Positions 11,850 through 25,182 are shown, numbered from the stretch's first letter. The stretch: 64,000 nucleotides of DNA from Choristoneura fumiferana (GCF_025370935.1 NC_133481.1:12680646-12744645), one strand, 5' to 3'. Program-made: numbers and translations. The notes: a model not told the origin generated them from the sequence alone.

Positions 11850-13744
11850 GTTGTCGTTTTTTATTCCCAAAAATACCTACACCAAGCGAACAATTGTTTC
11901 GTAGGTACTTTTTGAAATATAATGGAAACTCAAACATTCGAATATAAACTCTTTTCTTTTAAACTAACAAGGCAAACAAATTACTTACTTACCTATCATA
12001 CCAGGGTACCTTAAAAAAAACTTCAATCCTTTTACAGTCCATTAAAACTTTTCAAGTTGTAACCAAACCAAATCGTAACATAACACCTTTCGTGAAACAA
12101 TAAGGAAAGGGTTGGGGAAATTGTGAAATGTTTTCGATGAAATATTACTCACCTTCCTTTATATAAACTGAGATGTCGAATCATCCATTATCAAAGATTG
12201 ACTAGTTGTAAGGCGAGCGAAACGTGAGATCTTTCATGGAGCAAACAGGTTCTGAAAGGATTAGTTATTTATTAACCTTGAGGTTATTCCTGAGTTTGAA
12301 AAATACATGTGTTCTATGAAATATCGCAAGACTAAGATAAGTATAAAGTTTATGTTCCATGGAAATTGACAATTCTGTACTGCGTCGTTTTGATTATTTT
12401 TGGATTCTAACCACATCAGTAGGGTAAATCATAATTCAGTGGTTTCTTGACTGGGTTATAAGCATCTACAAGATTCCCGGGTTCAATTGAAATGGCATCT
12501 AGTATCTCCACAAGTGAACGAACTATAATAGCCTAAAACCACAGATTGATTCAGATTTTTCGAGTAGGTAGCTAATTTTTTAAACTATTTCCATCAAATA
12601 CTATGCTACATGGAGGGAAAGTACCTTAAATATTGTACATGGAATGTTTTACTGAATTAAGACATTATTTTAATTTAAAAAACAATTTAAACTGCATTCA
12701 TAGATTTTTAAATAATTACATGTTGACCCGAGAATCGAACCCGCTACACAAGAAAAAAAATGACCCTGTAGCTTTATCATACCGATCGAAAGGCTTCATC
12801 ATAAGGATTATTTTAAGCTAAATAACATAGTGTCAGTAATAAAATTATTTAGTTTCTTTTACATCTTGGACATATTGAGCCAAAACGAATTGTTTTCCTT
12901 TTATTGTTATTTGTGGTTGGAAAGCGATGTCGTATAGTGTGCTCGTAATCCAGTTTTTATAATTAATTTGGCCATGTTTAACTGAAACAAAAAGTCTGCA
13001 TTACTAAGGGTCGGTCGCAAGTAGGTCTACTACAACCATAAATAATTGTCTGCAATATAATTATATAAAATGCGTTATTCGATTAAATTTGTTTATTTTG
13101 TTACTTCTCGTGAAGACAGTCATAGAAAGTCCGTGTCCTGAAATTAATTCAGTGTGCCATTTGAAACGGGAAATAAAAAAGGTCAACGCTATTATCGACA
13201 CTATAGATTTACATGATCGAAAAGAATATAATTTTAAATTACGATATTTCATTGATATTATTTGTTTGTTTACTTACTCTTCATAATGACAGAAAGCCAT
13301 TTAATATTTCAAAGTCCGCCGTAATTGTAACCGCAGCGACAAAAACCGAGAACAAACCCGCACAAGCATTAACAAAATCTTAAGTGTCCCGTTGACAGAT
13401 ACCTTTTTTTGCTACGGGGTGGGCGGTTAGGATGAGCACCAATCAGCCACCGACAGTCAAAGAATATGAAAAGTAAAGAAAAAATCTATTCGAAATATTA
13501 TACACACACAAGGAAGTTTAAAGTTCCATCTTACAGACTGGCTAAAATCAAAAAGTCGTTTCTGGGAAATTGCATAGGTACGATTTTATAAAAAAAATCT
13601 AAACAATATTAGGTACCAATGAAACTGATACAAAATTCAGATATATTGTCAAGAAGACATTAATATCTAAGGCGTATTATAAAGTTAATGAGATTACGTT
13701 ATCATGGACGGGGATATTTGGAAATAATTCCGATCCGCATTAGC
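11850..13744. other. Non-coding AT-rich stretch with possible SINE scraps
   Basis: Nothing coding. B-box-like texts (GGGTTCAATTG near 12480, and the inverse GAATCGAACCCGCTAC near 12730) may be scraps of tRNA-derived SINEs, too diverged to delimit. The overlapping small frames at 13061-13286 on opposite strands are shadows of each other. 10819-11415 likewise holds no feature I can name. Confidence 0.4.
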
Positions 13745-14142
13745 GATCCCAAATTCAAATTCAAAATTATTTATTGCAAATCACATTACATTAGACAGGT
13801 GGTACAAAAAGCAGGTTTTCATGTGACACCCTGCAAGGGCACAGCAACATATATGAGGATGACTAAACCTGGTGACAATCGCTTACTTAATATACAATCC
13901 CTTACTTCAAATAGCGAACCTACTGTGTTAAAAATTAAGTTGTGTCACATACTTGTGTGATGTATAGATATCATTTAATAATATTGTAAATCTGTTTAAA
14001 ATAATATATACCTCGTTGAGTTTCTTGCCGGATTCTTCACAGCAGAGGTTTTTCCGAACCGGTGGTAGATTTTTGTTGACATTCATAAGTGCTTGTTATA
14101 GCCTGAATTGATTAAAGATATTTTTTGACTTTGACTTTGATT
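13745..14142 (+). mobile_element. LINE 3' tail (TTTGACTTTGACTTTG type), with an opposing tail fragment
   Basis: 14011-14142 reads CTCGTTGAGTTTCTTGCCGG, then ACCGGTGGTAGATTTTTGTT, then GATTAAAGATATTTTTTGAC with a TTTGACTTTGA repeat tail. This is a common lepidopteran LINE 3' end. At 13748 the reverse form AAATTCAAATTCAAAATTAT begins, so two such tails seem to face each other. A related copy lies at 16905-17165. Confidence 0.5.
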
Positions 14143-15159
14143 TTATATTATATTGCACACCGCTCGTCGCAAAATATTTGACATTAAATTTGACGTATTA
14201 AATTTAACTGAAATTACTCCCATAAGAGATAAAATAAAGCTGCAATGTCTTTTGTCTTTTGACTCTACGATTTTGACTTAACAGTCTCAAAGTTAATAAA
14301 ATATTGACATTGTCTGCTCATCATGCATCTGCGTGTGCAACAATTCACAATACGGCATAATTTTAGGGTTTGTCTGTAACTGAATACGTAACAAACGTAC
14401 GTAAAATGACAAATAGACAAGAAACGTGCTTGCGGCCTTGCGCACGACAAGGAAAAGCCTCTTCACACCCGGTTAATTAATGTTAGTAATTATTAACAAG
14501 AATCGCAAATAAAGCAGCGCCTTAAAATATCTTGACACCAAGGTTATTAAATCAATATTGAAAAATAACTGACAAAAAAATCCTCATACTATATTCCACC
14601 TTCACAGTTAAAGAACAAGGTATCAGCAGAATTTGATTACTTCAACTATTAAAGCAGTACCTGATAGTTACTACTAACTGTACTACCTACAGAAAATTAA
14701 CGAGTTATCAAATCGAAGTTTATTATTTGTCTTTAAAAGTTAATACAAATAAGATTATGTTTAGACTTCGCCGCAGGTCAGCAGTAAACAGGGATTTCAT
14801 TAAGAACTTCTGAAACTGACTGACATCGAGTAAACTTGCCTTTACCAGTAAATCGTTAGGGTAGTCTTAACATCTGAGGAAAATTAGCTGTGATCCACTT
14901 CACTCAAAAGATAAGTTCGATTAAAGTTATTCGCAACGCAACGTCAAAAGTTTCGAATCGAAACCCGACGCGATTTGAAGCTTGTCTACGTTTATGAAGT
15001 AATTTAACTTCATGTTTTATCGAAGTTAAAAATTAAGTGTAAATTTATAACTTATCTGGTATGCCTCGAGTTTGCTATGGATCAGATTAAGATTCAATTT
15101 TCTATAATTTTCCTTTACAGTGAGTGAAATTTGTACTCCATAAAGACTTTTAGGGATTT
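14143..15159. other. Non-coding AT-rich stretch
   Basis: No gene or delimitable repeat seen. 15729-16904 is also featureless to me. Confidence 0.45.
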
Positions 15160-15728
15160 ATTCCACAATTGGCAAATACGGAAGTCTTATAGGATCACTT
15201 TGTTGTCCGTCTGTCCCTCCATCCGTCAAAATTATTTTTCTCATAGTGATAGAGAGTTAACTGCAAAATTCCTCCGTTCCCATAGACGTAGCGAGGGAGA
15301 ATCCCATAGTGTTTAGGATCGTTGGATAGGTCGTTTAAATGGGTGGTTGTGAAGACGATTTTTCGACCCAGTTATCTGTTTGCAAAATATTCAACTTTAA
15401 AGAGAAAATTTTCATTACATTCGGGCGCCCCCCCTCCCTCCTCCTATATTAGTAAAAACATTTTGAAAAAATCGTGTTGGTAAGTACTTAGTAAGTACTC
15501 GTAAGTACCTATATCAAACTTACAAGGAAATTTATAACGGCTAAGTTTGCTTGAGAATTATTAGTAGTTTTAAGAGAACATAAATAGCAGCATAATGTAT
15601 AAAATATACCTAAACTTGGCAGACACCGAACAAAATATAAAATTCATAGAAAAATACTACTTAATTTTATCTTTATGCTACGGAGCCCTATCTTGGGCGT
15701 ATCAGACACGCTCTTGGCTGGTTTTTGT
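15160..15728 (+). repeat. Dispersed repeat family A, copy 2
   Basis: Shares TGTTTGCAAAATATTCAACT, TTGAGAATTATTAGTAGTTT and the end CAGACACGCTCTTGGC with the other family A copies. It lacks the hairpin at its left end. At 15380 it preserves the unoccupied TTATCTGTTTGC site that in copy 4 is split by the Gypsy insertion. Confidence 0.65.
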
Positions 15729-16904
15729 TTAAATAACTGTGCCAATTTAGGTACTTCAAGGCTACAAAGTCACAACATAACAATGACTCTTGATTACATA
15801 ATATTCTTTCTGATATTCAGTAATTGAAAATCCAATAATACCAGGATATCAAAGTAGGTGAGCCTAAACCAAATTCCTACAAAAAAATCAGTATTATCTT
15901 TCATAAAACAATGAAAACCATCAAGAAATCACTCGAGAACCTATCGATCAGATAATATTGCCAATATTGGGTACTTAAATAGAATAACGACGACTAAATC
16001 CTGTTGTTTTCAGAAGAGAAAATGAAATAAGATATAGTGCTATCGACTGTCAATTTTATTTCAGGACCGTTTACAGTTTAATAGGTTTATTAAGTTAATT
16101 TAATTGTGAAGGTGAGCATCTTTAATTGTTACAATTTCACGTTTAAGCACTCAAACAATCATAAAGAAATTGGGACAGAGATAATTTGAGACCCTGAGAA
16201 TAGCGTAGGATAGTTTTTAATCTGGGAAAATTTTAGTTCTTATGGACGCGCGATAAACAAATTCTACGGAGACAAAATCACGGGTAACAAATAGTTTGAA
16301 ACGAAAAATCTGTTACTCGGAAATATAAGTATTTTGAAGAATTAGGTAGTAGGTACTTATTTTCATTATAATGTATTGTGATATTATATGTAATGAACGA
16401 ATGTTATTAATCGTTTACAGAAAAATATACGCTACGTAGGTACATACATCACAATTACACAAACAACACAAAGTGTACTCGTAGATTAAGTGACTGTGCA
16501 TTTTTAACGTATCTATTGTGCCAAAACCTGCCTAAAAAGCTCCCTTAACCATTATACAAAAGGAAAGCGACGTCTTTAAATAAGGGTTTCCGTTCCGCTT
16601 TGGTATTTAAAATAAGTGGTTATTCCTCCAAGCATTCAGGCCACGTACTGTTTTTTTCATTATTTACGCCATGAACAGTAAAGGCCTTGAAAAGGATCGA
16701 GTCTTCCCGTTTATTATTAGTAAAAAAGTTGTGTGTATGTTCATTTTCCTATCGCCCTTTTTATGTCGCATTTTGAATGCTTTTTTAAATACCAATGCCC
16801 GTACTCGTTAACAACGTGGTAGTACCTACTAACATATTTATAGAAACGGATAATGCTAGTAAAAATACCTATCGTGTCAAAATTCAAAAAGAAAATACAT
16901 ATAC

Positions 16905-17165
16905 CACGTTGAGTTTCTTACCGGTTTCTTCTCAACAGAGGTTTTTCCAGACGAGATGATCTATTTTTGATGTTCAGAAGTACAGTCGAACCATTTAATT
17001 CCTGACCTACCGTAGAACGTTCTCACAGTAAAGTGTCACTCGTAATTAATTCCCTTGTCAAGCAATGCGATTTCACTGTGACTTTTTCTACGAAAAAGTT
17101 TCACAGTGGGTCACGATTCGGTTGGTTCGAGTGGACTGTTACTGTCTAAATTGAATAAAGATATT
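16905..17165 (+). mobile_element. LINE 3' tail interrupted by a MITE
   Basis: ACGTTGAGTTTCTTACCGGT and GATGTTCAGAAG on the left resume as CTAAATTGAATAAAGATATT after the insertion, matching the tail at 14011-14142. The 157-bp interruption is annotated separately. Confidence 0.55.
16983..17139. repeat. MITE inserted in a LINE tail, TA target duplication
   Basis: The left end CAGTCGAACCATTTAATTC and the inverted right end GGTTCGAGTGGACTG form imperfect terminal repeats, with a 5-bp insertion in one arm. TA lies just outside each end (16981-16982 and 17140-17141). Centre non-coding. Confidence 0.5.
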
Positions 17166-18205
17166 CGTGATTTATTTTACTCATTTCCCTCATTTCGTAC
17201 TTAACAATGCCTTCTGGCAATCTTACAGCAGTATAGGTATATACTTGTATCCACAAGTATACGAGTACTGCTACTACAAAGGTGACTTGGTGCATACGCT
17301 CCAAGTCGTTTGCACTAGCTTGTTCGACGGACCTCGTGAAGTACTAAGTACTTACATACATGCAGCTAAATGCAAACCACAGAAAACAAAGTGTTTACGT
17401 TTATTTGCTTGTTTCTTCATTTTGTACGTCAAACTGAACTAGACTGCTTGAACTTATCCGTAACTAATTTGTAGGTAACAAATATATGTAGCGATGAAGC
17501 CAAATAAAACCATTTAAAAATTATACGTTTTGTGGTTTATTAAAATAAGGTAATATGCATTTTTGTTAAACATTACTTAATACATCTTTAAATCTCTCCT
17601 CATCCTTTCCCTACTTTAAATTTCATGTGACATTATCAAATCAAATACATAACTGAAGAGTGACAGTTCGTAGAGTAGGCAGTCCTATCGCGCGTTTGTG
17701 TACCGAGCCGGCGTAGGTAATTATATCAAGGACGCTGACGAGACGGAATACTGCTCCTTTTTTATACTGTGGCACAACTTAACATTCTTAAGGGGCTACC
17801 CAAGGTTTTCATCGATTTTTGACAAGTTTTGAATCGAATCTCCTACTTTTGCACTACAGATAGAATTATAAGTCAAACGGCTATCGGTTCTCCAATGTTT
17901 TATCTCCATTTTGTCTACCGGATTTTGAAAAAAAAAGAATACTTTATTTTGTTTGATTTTTTTAAACATTGTCTGAAAAAACACTTATATCGTATCTCTA
18001 TTGACATGAAAGATCATGATTAGATATATACGAAATCTACATATTTGGGTTCGTCTTTGACGTCTCTAAAAACTGGTCGAGGGTTTTCATTTGAAACTAA
18101 TTAACACAAAAGTTAAAATTGTTCAACGTTGATGCCAAATATCTTGAAGACAACTTTGAAGTAAATATGGGATACTATATTGCTTAAAGCCGTTATTGTT
18201 AGAGT
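17166..18205. other. Non-coding AT-rich stretch
   Basis: Short open frames (up to 91 codons at 17167-17442) show no recognisable family signature. 18306-18869 and 19041-20569 contain none either; a small CAACGTTTAA/TTAAACGTTG hairpin lies at about 20732-20761. Confidence 0.4.
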
Positions 18206-18305
18206 AATAGAAAAGATAAGATGGAAAGAAAAGATAATTGGAAAGATAAGATGAATGATAAGATGGATGTAATAGAAAAGATGTTCCAGTAATAGAAAAG
18301 ATATT
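18206..18305 (+). promoter_or_regulatory. Purine-rich cluster of GATA motifs
   Basis: The stretch holds three GATAAG motifs and repeated AAAAGAT and AATAGAAAAGAT words within about 100 bp. WGATAR is the binding consensus of GATA transcription factors. It may equally be a decayed purine microsatellite. No nearby gene is visible to be regulated, so function is unsupported. Confidence 0.25.
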
Positions 18306-18869
18306 GCGTGTAAAGTCAAACAGAATGTCGATTAGACCATGAGAAGATTTTTTCCAAAAAAAAATTGTTGCATTACTGCAGATATTGGTAGGTAGATACC
18401 TAGTACCTAGTACCTCCCTCTCATAATAAAAAAATATACATAAAAAACCGACCAAAAGACAGAAATGAAGCTGGAGAATAGCTTAATAAAACAAAACAAT
18501 AAAATCAATTTAGTCATTTATTATCATACAACCTTTTTCGTCGCATGGGGCGAATTATAATAACTTCACATAAATACTTGGATGATAGACGGGCACGGGC
18601 AAGTACCTGAAATGAAATGAAACGAAATATTGATTCGTAAGAAGTATAGACATTTTACATGACGTGAGTGACAAAATGCATGCAAGTGTGTTGCCGTTTA
18701 TTGCCCAAATAAACATTAAACATTACAAAACTTGTGTAATACTATCTCCGAGACTATAATTATTTTCTTACTTTCCGGGTTACCCAACGACAACATTCAC
18801 CCCACTCCACTGCTACATGTCACAGCCATTCTGCATAAGTTACCAACTGTTAAAAAAAATATACAACGT

Positions 18870-19040
18870 TTTTTTTCTGACTGTACTTGTATTGTCATCT
18901 AACTTACATAGGTATACCAAATTTCAAGTCAATCTGACCACTGAAAGTAGGTCAAAATGAAATTGCATTTTTTTCTAAAATGATAACAAACAAACACATA
19001 GCAAGTTAAATTGCCAAAAAGCTTGTAAAAAAAATTTTAC
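18870..19040 (+). repeat. Dispersed repeat fragment (GCTGACTGTA / TCAAGTCAATCTGACCACTG family)
   Basis: Contains TTTTTTCTGACTGTACTTGT and CAAATTTCAAGTCAATCTGA. Related sequence appears in reverse at about 20570-20870 (TTGACTTGAAATTTGGCATT and ACAGTCAGCAAAAAAAGC) and at 50735-50850. Probably a MITE family of about 150-250 bp, with copies too diverged here to set ends. Confidence 0.35.
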
Positions 19041-20982
19041 TTGGCGAGCTTTTTTTGCAAGCTTCTCCCCCAAGTTCGTGAAATTGACCGGAACAACCCG
19101 CCAGCAAAAAACTCACCGATCCACAAGTACCCAGCCTTACTCGTACGTTTATCAGGCCTTTTTAATGATAGGTACGAAAAAAATAGAGTTTAAAAACTTA
19201 AAAAACATTCTTCAATGCCTAACTGCTTTTGGTCTGCCTTTGGTCAAATTACCTCTGAGGCCATACACGGCTAAGTTACGTCGCTCTGCCTTGGAGTTCC
19301 AGTTCCTGCCTACCTGTTACATCATTTTAAGACCATCCAATACCATTCTCAGTCAGAGTACACTCTAAAAGGAATCTAACAAGCTCAAACACGGCTGGGT
19401 TACGTTGTTCGTTCTTGGATTTCCATTGCCTAACTTCCGATACCATCATTATCTCAGATCGATGGTAGCATATTATTGTATTGTCATTAAAACTGCGCAT
19501 AATAGCAGAATTTCGTGTCAATACAACAATAAAAAATTGCTGAAAAACAAGTTCAAAGATTGCGTTACTTAAATAGGTAAACATAAACATAATAATGGAA
19601 TACATAGGTAAAAGTGAAGGTAATATAAGCGTGTTAAAAATATAATGCTAGATGCTGTACATTTTCGTCGATGATTGATCACTTATGTATTCATCAGCGG
19701 AGCCCCGCAATGTAAAGAAACTCGCACGATATTTCTCGCACCGTCTAAATGAAACTTTAGAGATCCTGGTTGATGCTGTCAACTTGACGCGTCGAATACC
19801 TCACCTTGCGTAACCTTGAGTTATTAGCCCAATTTAGAAACTCAATGTAATGTAGTAGGCGCCAAGATATCTTTCGACGCCTTCTGAGAGCACTGCGTCT
19901 AACAACATGCGAGTACGTAATGCGAAAGTCCCAGACGAGGAACATTATCAGTTTTGTAATTATGGAAATTATTTAAAGTTATTTATTTAGTTGCACTTAA
20001 TAATATATGTGCTTTTCAACTCAGATATAAAAAAAAAACTCACATTTATATGTGAATCAAAACACTTTAATTACGAACTTCAAAAAGACGTATTTACCTA
20101 GTAAATTAAGAAAGTTTGGCATTGTTTTCCCGCGTAAATACATGAAACATTAAGCCATTTTTTTTGTACGAATTTTTTGGAATGAAACAAACGTGAAGTT
20201 AAAATCACGCCATACATTACATACTGAAGATGTGCGGTTATAGTTGATAAGCGGATTTGCACTTCCCGTCGAAATGTACGATAAAAAGTTAACCAGTATG
20301 AACAAGGCGTAAATTTACTTTTAATTATTATTTTTGTATGTTTAATTCCTTTAATTTTAATTGAATGAAAGTTACAAAGTACCTTCCTTCCTTTGTATCG
20401 TATGAATTATTTTCGAAGCGCGTTCTTTGTAGAAAAGCAAAGAGAATTAAATTATAAGACTTATTATTATTAAGAGAATTAATTTTGAAATCGTTTCGGG
20501 AATATAATGAATAATAGACGCATAATTAAGTCAAAGAGATGGAATTCGTAAGGCGTACTTTTAGTACAAGACATCGGTTTCATGCTAATTTTGGCACCAG
20601 TTTATAGATTTTGTAAGTACCTACCTAGGTTTTCAGTAGTCGGATTGACTTGAAATTTGGCATTACAAAATAATCTGGTAGTGACATCCTGGTAGTCCGG
20701 CCAGGATCGTCTCCGCAGGATGGAAACGTTTCAACGTTTAATTGATTCCATTAAACGTTGCGTTCCGTTGCTTGAACTTTGGTATGCAAATGTAGTTTGG
20801 GTGACAATGCAAGCAAAGTTGACAAAAAATACAGTCAGCAAAAAAAGCTTATATTAAAAATGAAATTTTTATCAAAAACTTAATTAATATTCATCTAGTT
20901 AATCAAATAATTTACAATATTAGAAGATTCCTGGAAAGGAAAGGAAGTAAGGAAAGGAACTCTACTCGGGATTTCGATAATT

Positions 20983-21722
20983 TTTAGGGTTCCGTAGCCA
21001 AAATGGCAAAAACGGAACCCTAATAGTTTCGCCATATCTGTCTGTCTGTCCGTCCGCGGCTTTGCTCAGGGACTATCAATGCTAGAAAGCTGTAATTTTG
21101 CACGAATATCTATGTAAACTATGCCGACAAAATGGTATAACAAAAAAATAAAAAATGAATTTTTTTTGGAGTACCTCCCATAGACGTAAAGTGGGGGTGA
21201 TTTTTTTTCTCATCCAATCTCGTAGTGTGGAATATCGTTAGATAGGTCTTTTAGAACCATTACGGGGTTGCTAAAACGATTTTCGGATTCAGTGATTTGT
21301 TTGCAAAATATTCAACTTTAAAGTGCAAATTTTCATTAAAATCCAGCGATCTAAAATCTAAACTAAACTAAATCTAAACCGGTGGAAAATTTTGAGAAAA
21401 ATCTGGAGGTAAGTATATCAAACATACAAGGAAAACTATAATGGTTAAGTTTTCTTGAGAATTATTAGTATTTAGTTTAAGAGTAAATATTCGTAAGGTA
21501 TTAAATATACCCAAGCGAATCAGCTCGTTGAAGTGGCAATGGGCGGGCCATATAGCACGGAGAGCGGATGGCCGTTGGGGCCGAAAAGTCCTCGAGTGGA
21601 GGCCGCGGATCGGCAAGCGCAGTACAAAATACGAAATCCTTAGAAAAATATTACTCAATTTTTTCGTATTGGCTACGGAACCCTATTTCAGGCGTGTCCG
21701 ACACGCTCTTGGCCGGTTTTCA
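20983..21722 (+). repeat. Dispersed repeat family A, copy 3, with hairpin end and embedded RTE piece
   Basis: Begins with a perfect hairpin, AGGGTTCCGT against ACGGAACCCT (20988-21023), and ends near GTGTCCGACACGCTCTTGGC, another small palindrome. It is the best-preserved copy, but 21511-21622 is foreign sequence from an RTE LINE. No coding. Confidence 0.65.
21511..21622 (+). mobile_element. Internal RTE LINE fragment inside repeat family A
   Basis: CGTTGAAGTGGCAATGGGCG encodes LKWQWAGHIARRADGRWGRK, the conserved RTE RT C-terminal block, followed by VLEWRPRIGKRS. It has neither the upstream RT part nor the downstream (GAT)n tail, and no target duplication is visible. It replaces about 20 bp of the host repeat instead of simply being inserted. 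Confidence 0.65.
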
Positions 21723-22534
21723 GGGAATAGAGTTATGATGCACGTTACAAAAATTTTCACATGACAAGACTAGTAGAAAGTATATGATTTTGTTTTTACT
21801 TGATTTATGATTTTGTTATTATGTTGTGAGGTAAATATTTTATAAGGTCGGAGCTAAACATTTTTATCCGCAAACAAATCGAAGCAAAGGTTTTTGCTAA
21901 GTAGGCATTAACTAACTACTTTACCGCTTTTATTTAAATAAATTTATGCAATTAGTCACATAAAAGCCCCATAAAATGATCGTAGGACTCATCCTGTCGA
22001 TTAGGTATTCTATTGACGGAGCCGGTGGTAGTTAATTCAAACTAAGTGTTTCAAGTTATGTAGTTAATTCTACTAGCACCCGAGCTACACCATTATAGCG
22101 ATAGCACTATGACTCACAGACGCGGCCATCACCAAACTATGACTATTCTTTACTTACTGACAATATGATAGATTTACAAAAAGTTGGACCGTGTTAACCG
22201 GTTGTTAACCATTAAAAAATGTCTGACTGGGAAAAAAAAACGGTTGTGAAAATCAACCATACAATTGAATTCGCTGTGGCGCAATGAACTAATTTTAATA
22301 TTCTACCTAGGTATAAGTTAAACGCCACGCAGGGGTCTAAAACTAATCTGATAATTATGTATTATTTTTCAGAGGGCTAAAGTTATACCTTTTTTTTTAG
22401 CAAAAATGTGTCAATGGATTAATTTAAAGGCAATACAATAATCGTATAATCTAGCAGTTTTATTACTAATTTACCATTTTTTAACACGCTTACAATTATC
22501 TTCGCTTGTAATTGTGTAACTTTGAAAGAGATCC
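21723..22534. other. Non-coding AT-rich stretch
   Basis: Nothing recognisable. The same holds for 22656-23472 (apart from a TCTATCTATC microsatellite near 23340), 23607-24684, 25183-25597, 25669-27009, 27439-28030 and 28310-29075. Confidence 0.4.
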
Positions 22535-22655
22535 CTTTAAGGGATAAGTTCGCCTTTGTACATCTTATTATCCTGTGTTCTGTTATTTTCATGTGTTTAT
22601 TTCATTTGTACAATAGAGTTTTACAATACAATACTTTATATCTATTTGTAGGTAC
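22535..22655 (+). mobile_element. LINE 3' UTR tail
   Basis: AAGGGATAAGTTCGCCTTTG, then TATCCTGTGTTCTGTTATTT and TACAATAGAGTTTTACAATA. The same tail, joined to an RT C-terminus, is seen in reverse at 58670-59315. Confidence 0.55.
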
Positions 22656-23472
22656 GTAACGGAATCTTTCCAATTGATGTTCACCCACTTTCTTATTGTT
22701 GTATTCATACAAAACATGGCCAAATTGGCTACTGTCTCAAAAAATCGATTTAGTCAATCAAAACTTTCACATTTATAATAATAGGTAGGAAGGGCGTGCT
22801 CATATACTCAGGGTATATGTATAGCTTATATAGCACCTAAGAGTAGCTATGCTAGAGTATTTCGTTCGCCAGTTACTGCGTCTGTATGTATCGTAACAGA
22901 TGTAACAACAAGTATGTAGTATACCTTAATGTTGTTCTCTTGTTGGAGACACATTTCCCTGTAAGCCCGTAACACAAGCAACAAAGACTGTTTACCAGTC
23001 ATTCATTCAGCTTGAAATCCGAATACGTAAGAACGAGCGCTTTTACATTAAAAATAAAATACACGTTTCGTTAAATAATCAATAAATATCAAAAGTGGTC
23101 CACTATCGATTTTCCTAGTAGGAAAGAAAATAATGTTTTTATGTAGCTACCTTATAGTTTAGCAGTTGTATTCATTTAAATTTCGTTTCGCTGCACTAAT
23201 GATCAAACCTAAAATTCGATAAAGTACTTAAAAGGTTTTGCCCTTTTAGGTATCTTAAGAATGGGTACCAGTAAGCATCACCAATCACAACCCATGGATA
23301 CCGTGACTGTCTTGCTCTCGACGCCAACAAAAGTTTTTATCTATCTATCTATCTAAGATGGTGGTAGCGATACAGACGGACTATTATTTAGCACTATTAT
23401 TATTTCATAATTATAAATCAGTGTAAGTATATTAATCCTGTTTTCATTGAAACTATAATACCTATAAGTGTA

Positions 23473-23606
23473 CAGTCAAGAAAACTGAATCACGAACCAG
23501 GGTGGCCATTTCATAATCAATTTTGCCAAATATATAGGATGTTATAACATGAAATTAGTAGTTAGCACAAATGTTCCACCCTGGTACGTGTTTCAGTTTC
23601 CTCGAT
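23473..23606. repeat. MITE, 134 bp, with about 33-bp inverted ends
   Basis: CAGTCAAGAAAACTGAATCA (left) is the inverted counterpart of the right end CAGTTTCCTCGATTG, with ACCAGGGTGG and CCACCCTGGT also paired. Interior AT-rich. Confidence 0.6.
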
Positions 23607-24684
23607 TGAACCTATACATATATTTAGTATGAGAGGTGTGTAGTTTATTGACCTAGATGTTCTTTAGTCCAAAAAGCTCTATATATGTTCGTGATACAGT
23701 TAGCTATTAGATCTAAATACAGTCTGATCAGCAGCGACACGTTGAATAAGCAACTAGGTTACGCGTTAGAGGTACATCAATAGTGCGGTCAGTGGTTGAC
23801 GTAAATTGACATCCATGATTTTCACGTCCAGTTATTTTCACATTTGCAAAACTGTTTCAATCAATTTACTTTGTAGTATATCCAGAAACAATTATGTTTT
23901 CGTAAACACGTTCTATCCTCCTGAGACCTGAAGTTTATTGACAAAATTAGTGCTTAAGACATAGACGTGGTTGACCTGCTTTGTTATTTTGGATATTATT
24001 TCAAAACTCTTAGAATTTTATTCGATGAACAATTTGTACTTTTTAAGCACATTCGGCCGTTATTCTTAGTGTTAATTAGTCTTTTATAAAGTACGCGAGG
24101 ACCCAGGAGGATATTATTGTTGCAAAAACAAACGAAATTACATTCAAATAGGGTACCCAGTAATGAACAGCAAGGATATCTTAGCTCACTATTCGTAAAC
24201 TTTACTATGTAGGTATGATCATCAATATCTGAACATTAGTGTCATTAGTTGAAAAAAAAAGTAATGTCCGCTTCTGTTTGGGTTACCGAAAAAAAAACAT
24301 TAAGTATTGGTTCGTGTGTATGACTCGTGCCATCACAGAATAATTCAGCAGGTAGTTGGCTTCTTATCGCTAAGCACCCATGTAAATTTTCATTTTCATC
24401 ACATCATTCTTTAGAACTTCGTCGTGTTTAGTGTCGCTTTGAAAACGCGCTCGTGAGTAGGTATAGAGTTTAAAAACTTGTTAGCGTTTTGTGTGGTGCT
24501 GAATTTTGTGGAAACGGTTAGGAGGGTGGTTTTTTACATACGAGTAAAGCGACTGTGGGTGTGTCTATGGTTGCAGAAGGGCAAGGTAATTCAGTTCACA
24601 GATACGGACTTCCGTAAAGTAACGCCTAATACCTCTTTAATCAATTATTCATATAATACTAGTACCGAATAGCTTGTGTGTGAC

Positions 24685-25182
24685 GGAGGGTTGCTAGATA
24701 CAGGAATTCCATTTCCGGGACAATTCGAGGATTACGAATTGGGTCGGTAGGTAAATACAAGTAAAAGCAAAAAACCATGTATTTTCTTCAAATTGACAAA
24801 ATCATTAGAATTACTCGTTTTAAAATAGTGAACCCCAGATTTTGTCTTTTGGCAAGTCTTTTGTAAGGACCTCAAAAACAGTAAGTACTTAGGCACGTGA
24901 ATTCTGAAAACAGGCCGTCAATGTTAACCGCACCTTAAATTTTTTATATGGAAGGAAATACTGCTCTCTTAACTTATTCGACACTGTAATTGTTTCCATT
25001 TATGTATGTTAATTTCCTCTGTGTTGTTTACAATATGTAATTGTACCGAATCAAATAAATAAATAAATAAAAACTAGTTTTATATGTTGAAATCCGGGAC
25101 ATTAAAGTATAATTCCTGGACACGGGACAAGACACGTAATTCCGGGACAATCCCGGATGTCCCGGCCATCTGGCAACCCCAG
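24685..25182. repeat. Putative inverted-repeat element with GGGTTGCYAGAT ends and CCGGGAC motifs
   Basis: The left GAGGGTTGCTAGATAC...TTCCGGGACAATTC mirrors the right AATTCCGGGACAATCCCGG...CATCTGGCAACCCC. The middle, with an AATAAATAAATAAATAAA run near 25050, is not coding. Confidence 0.45.
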
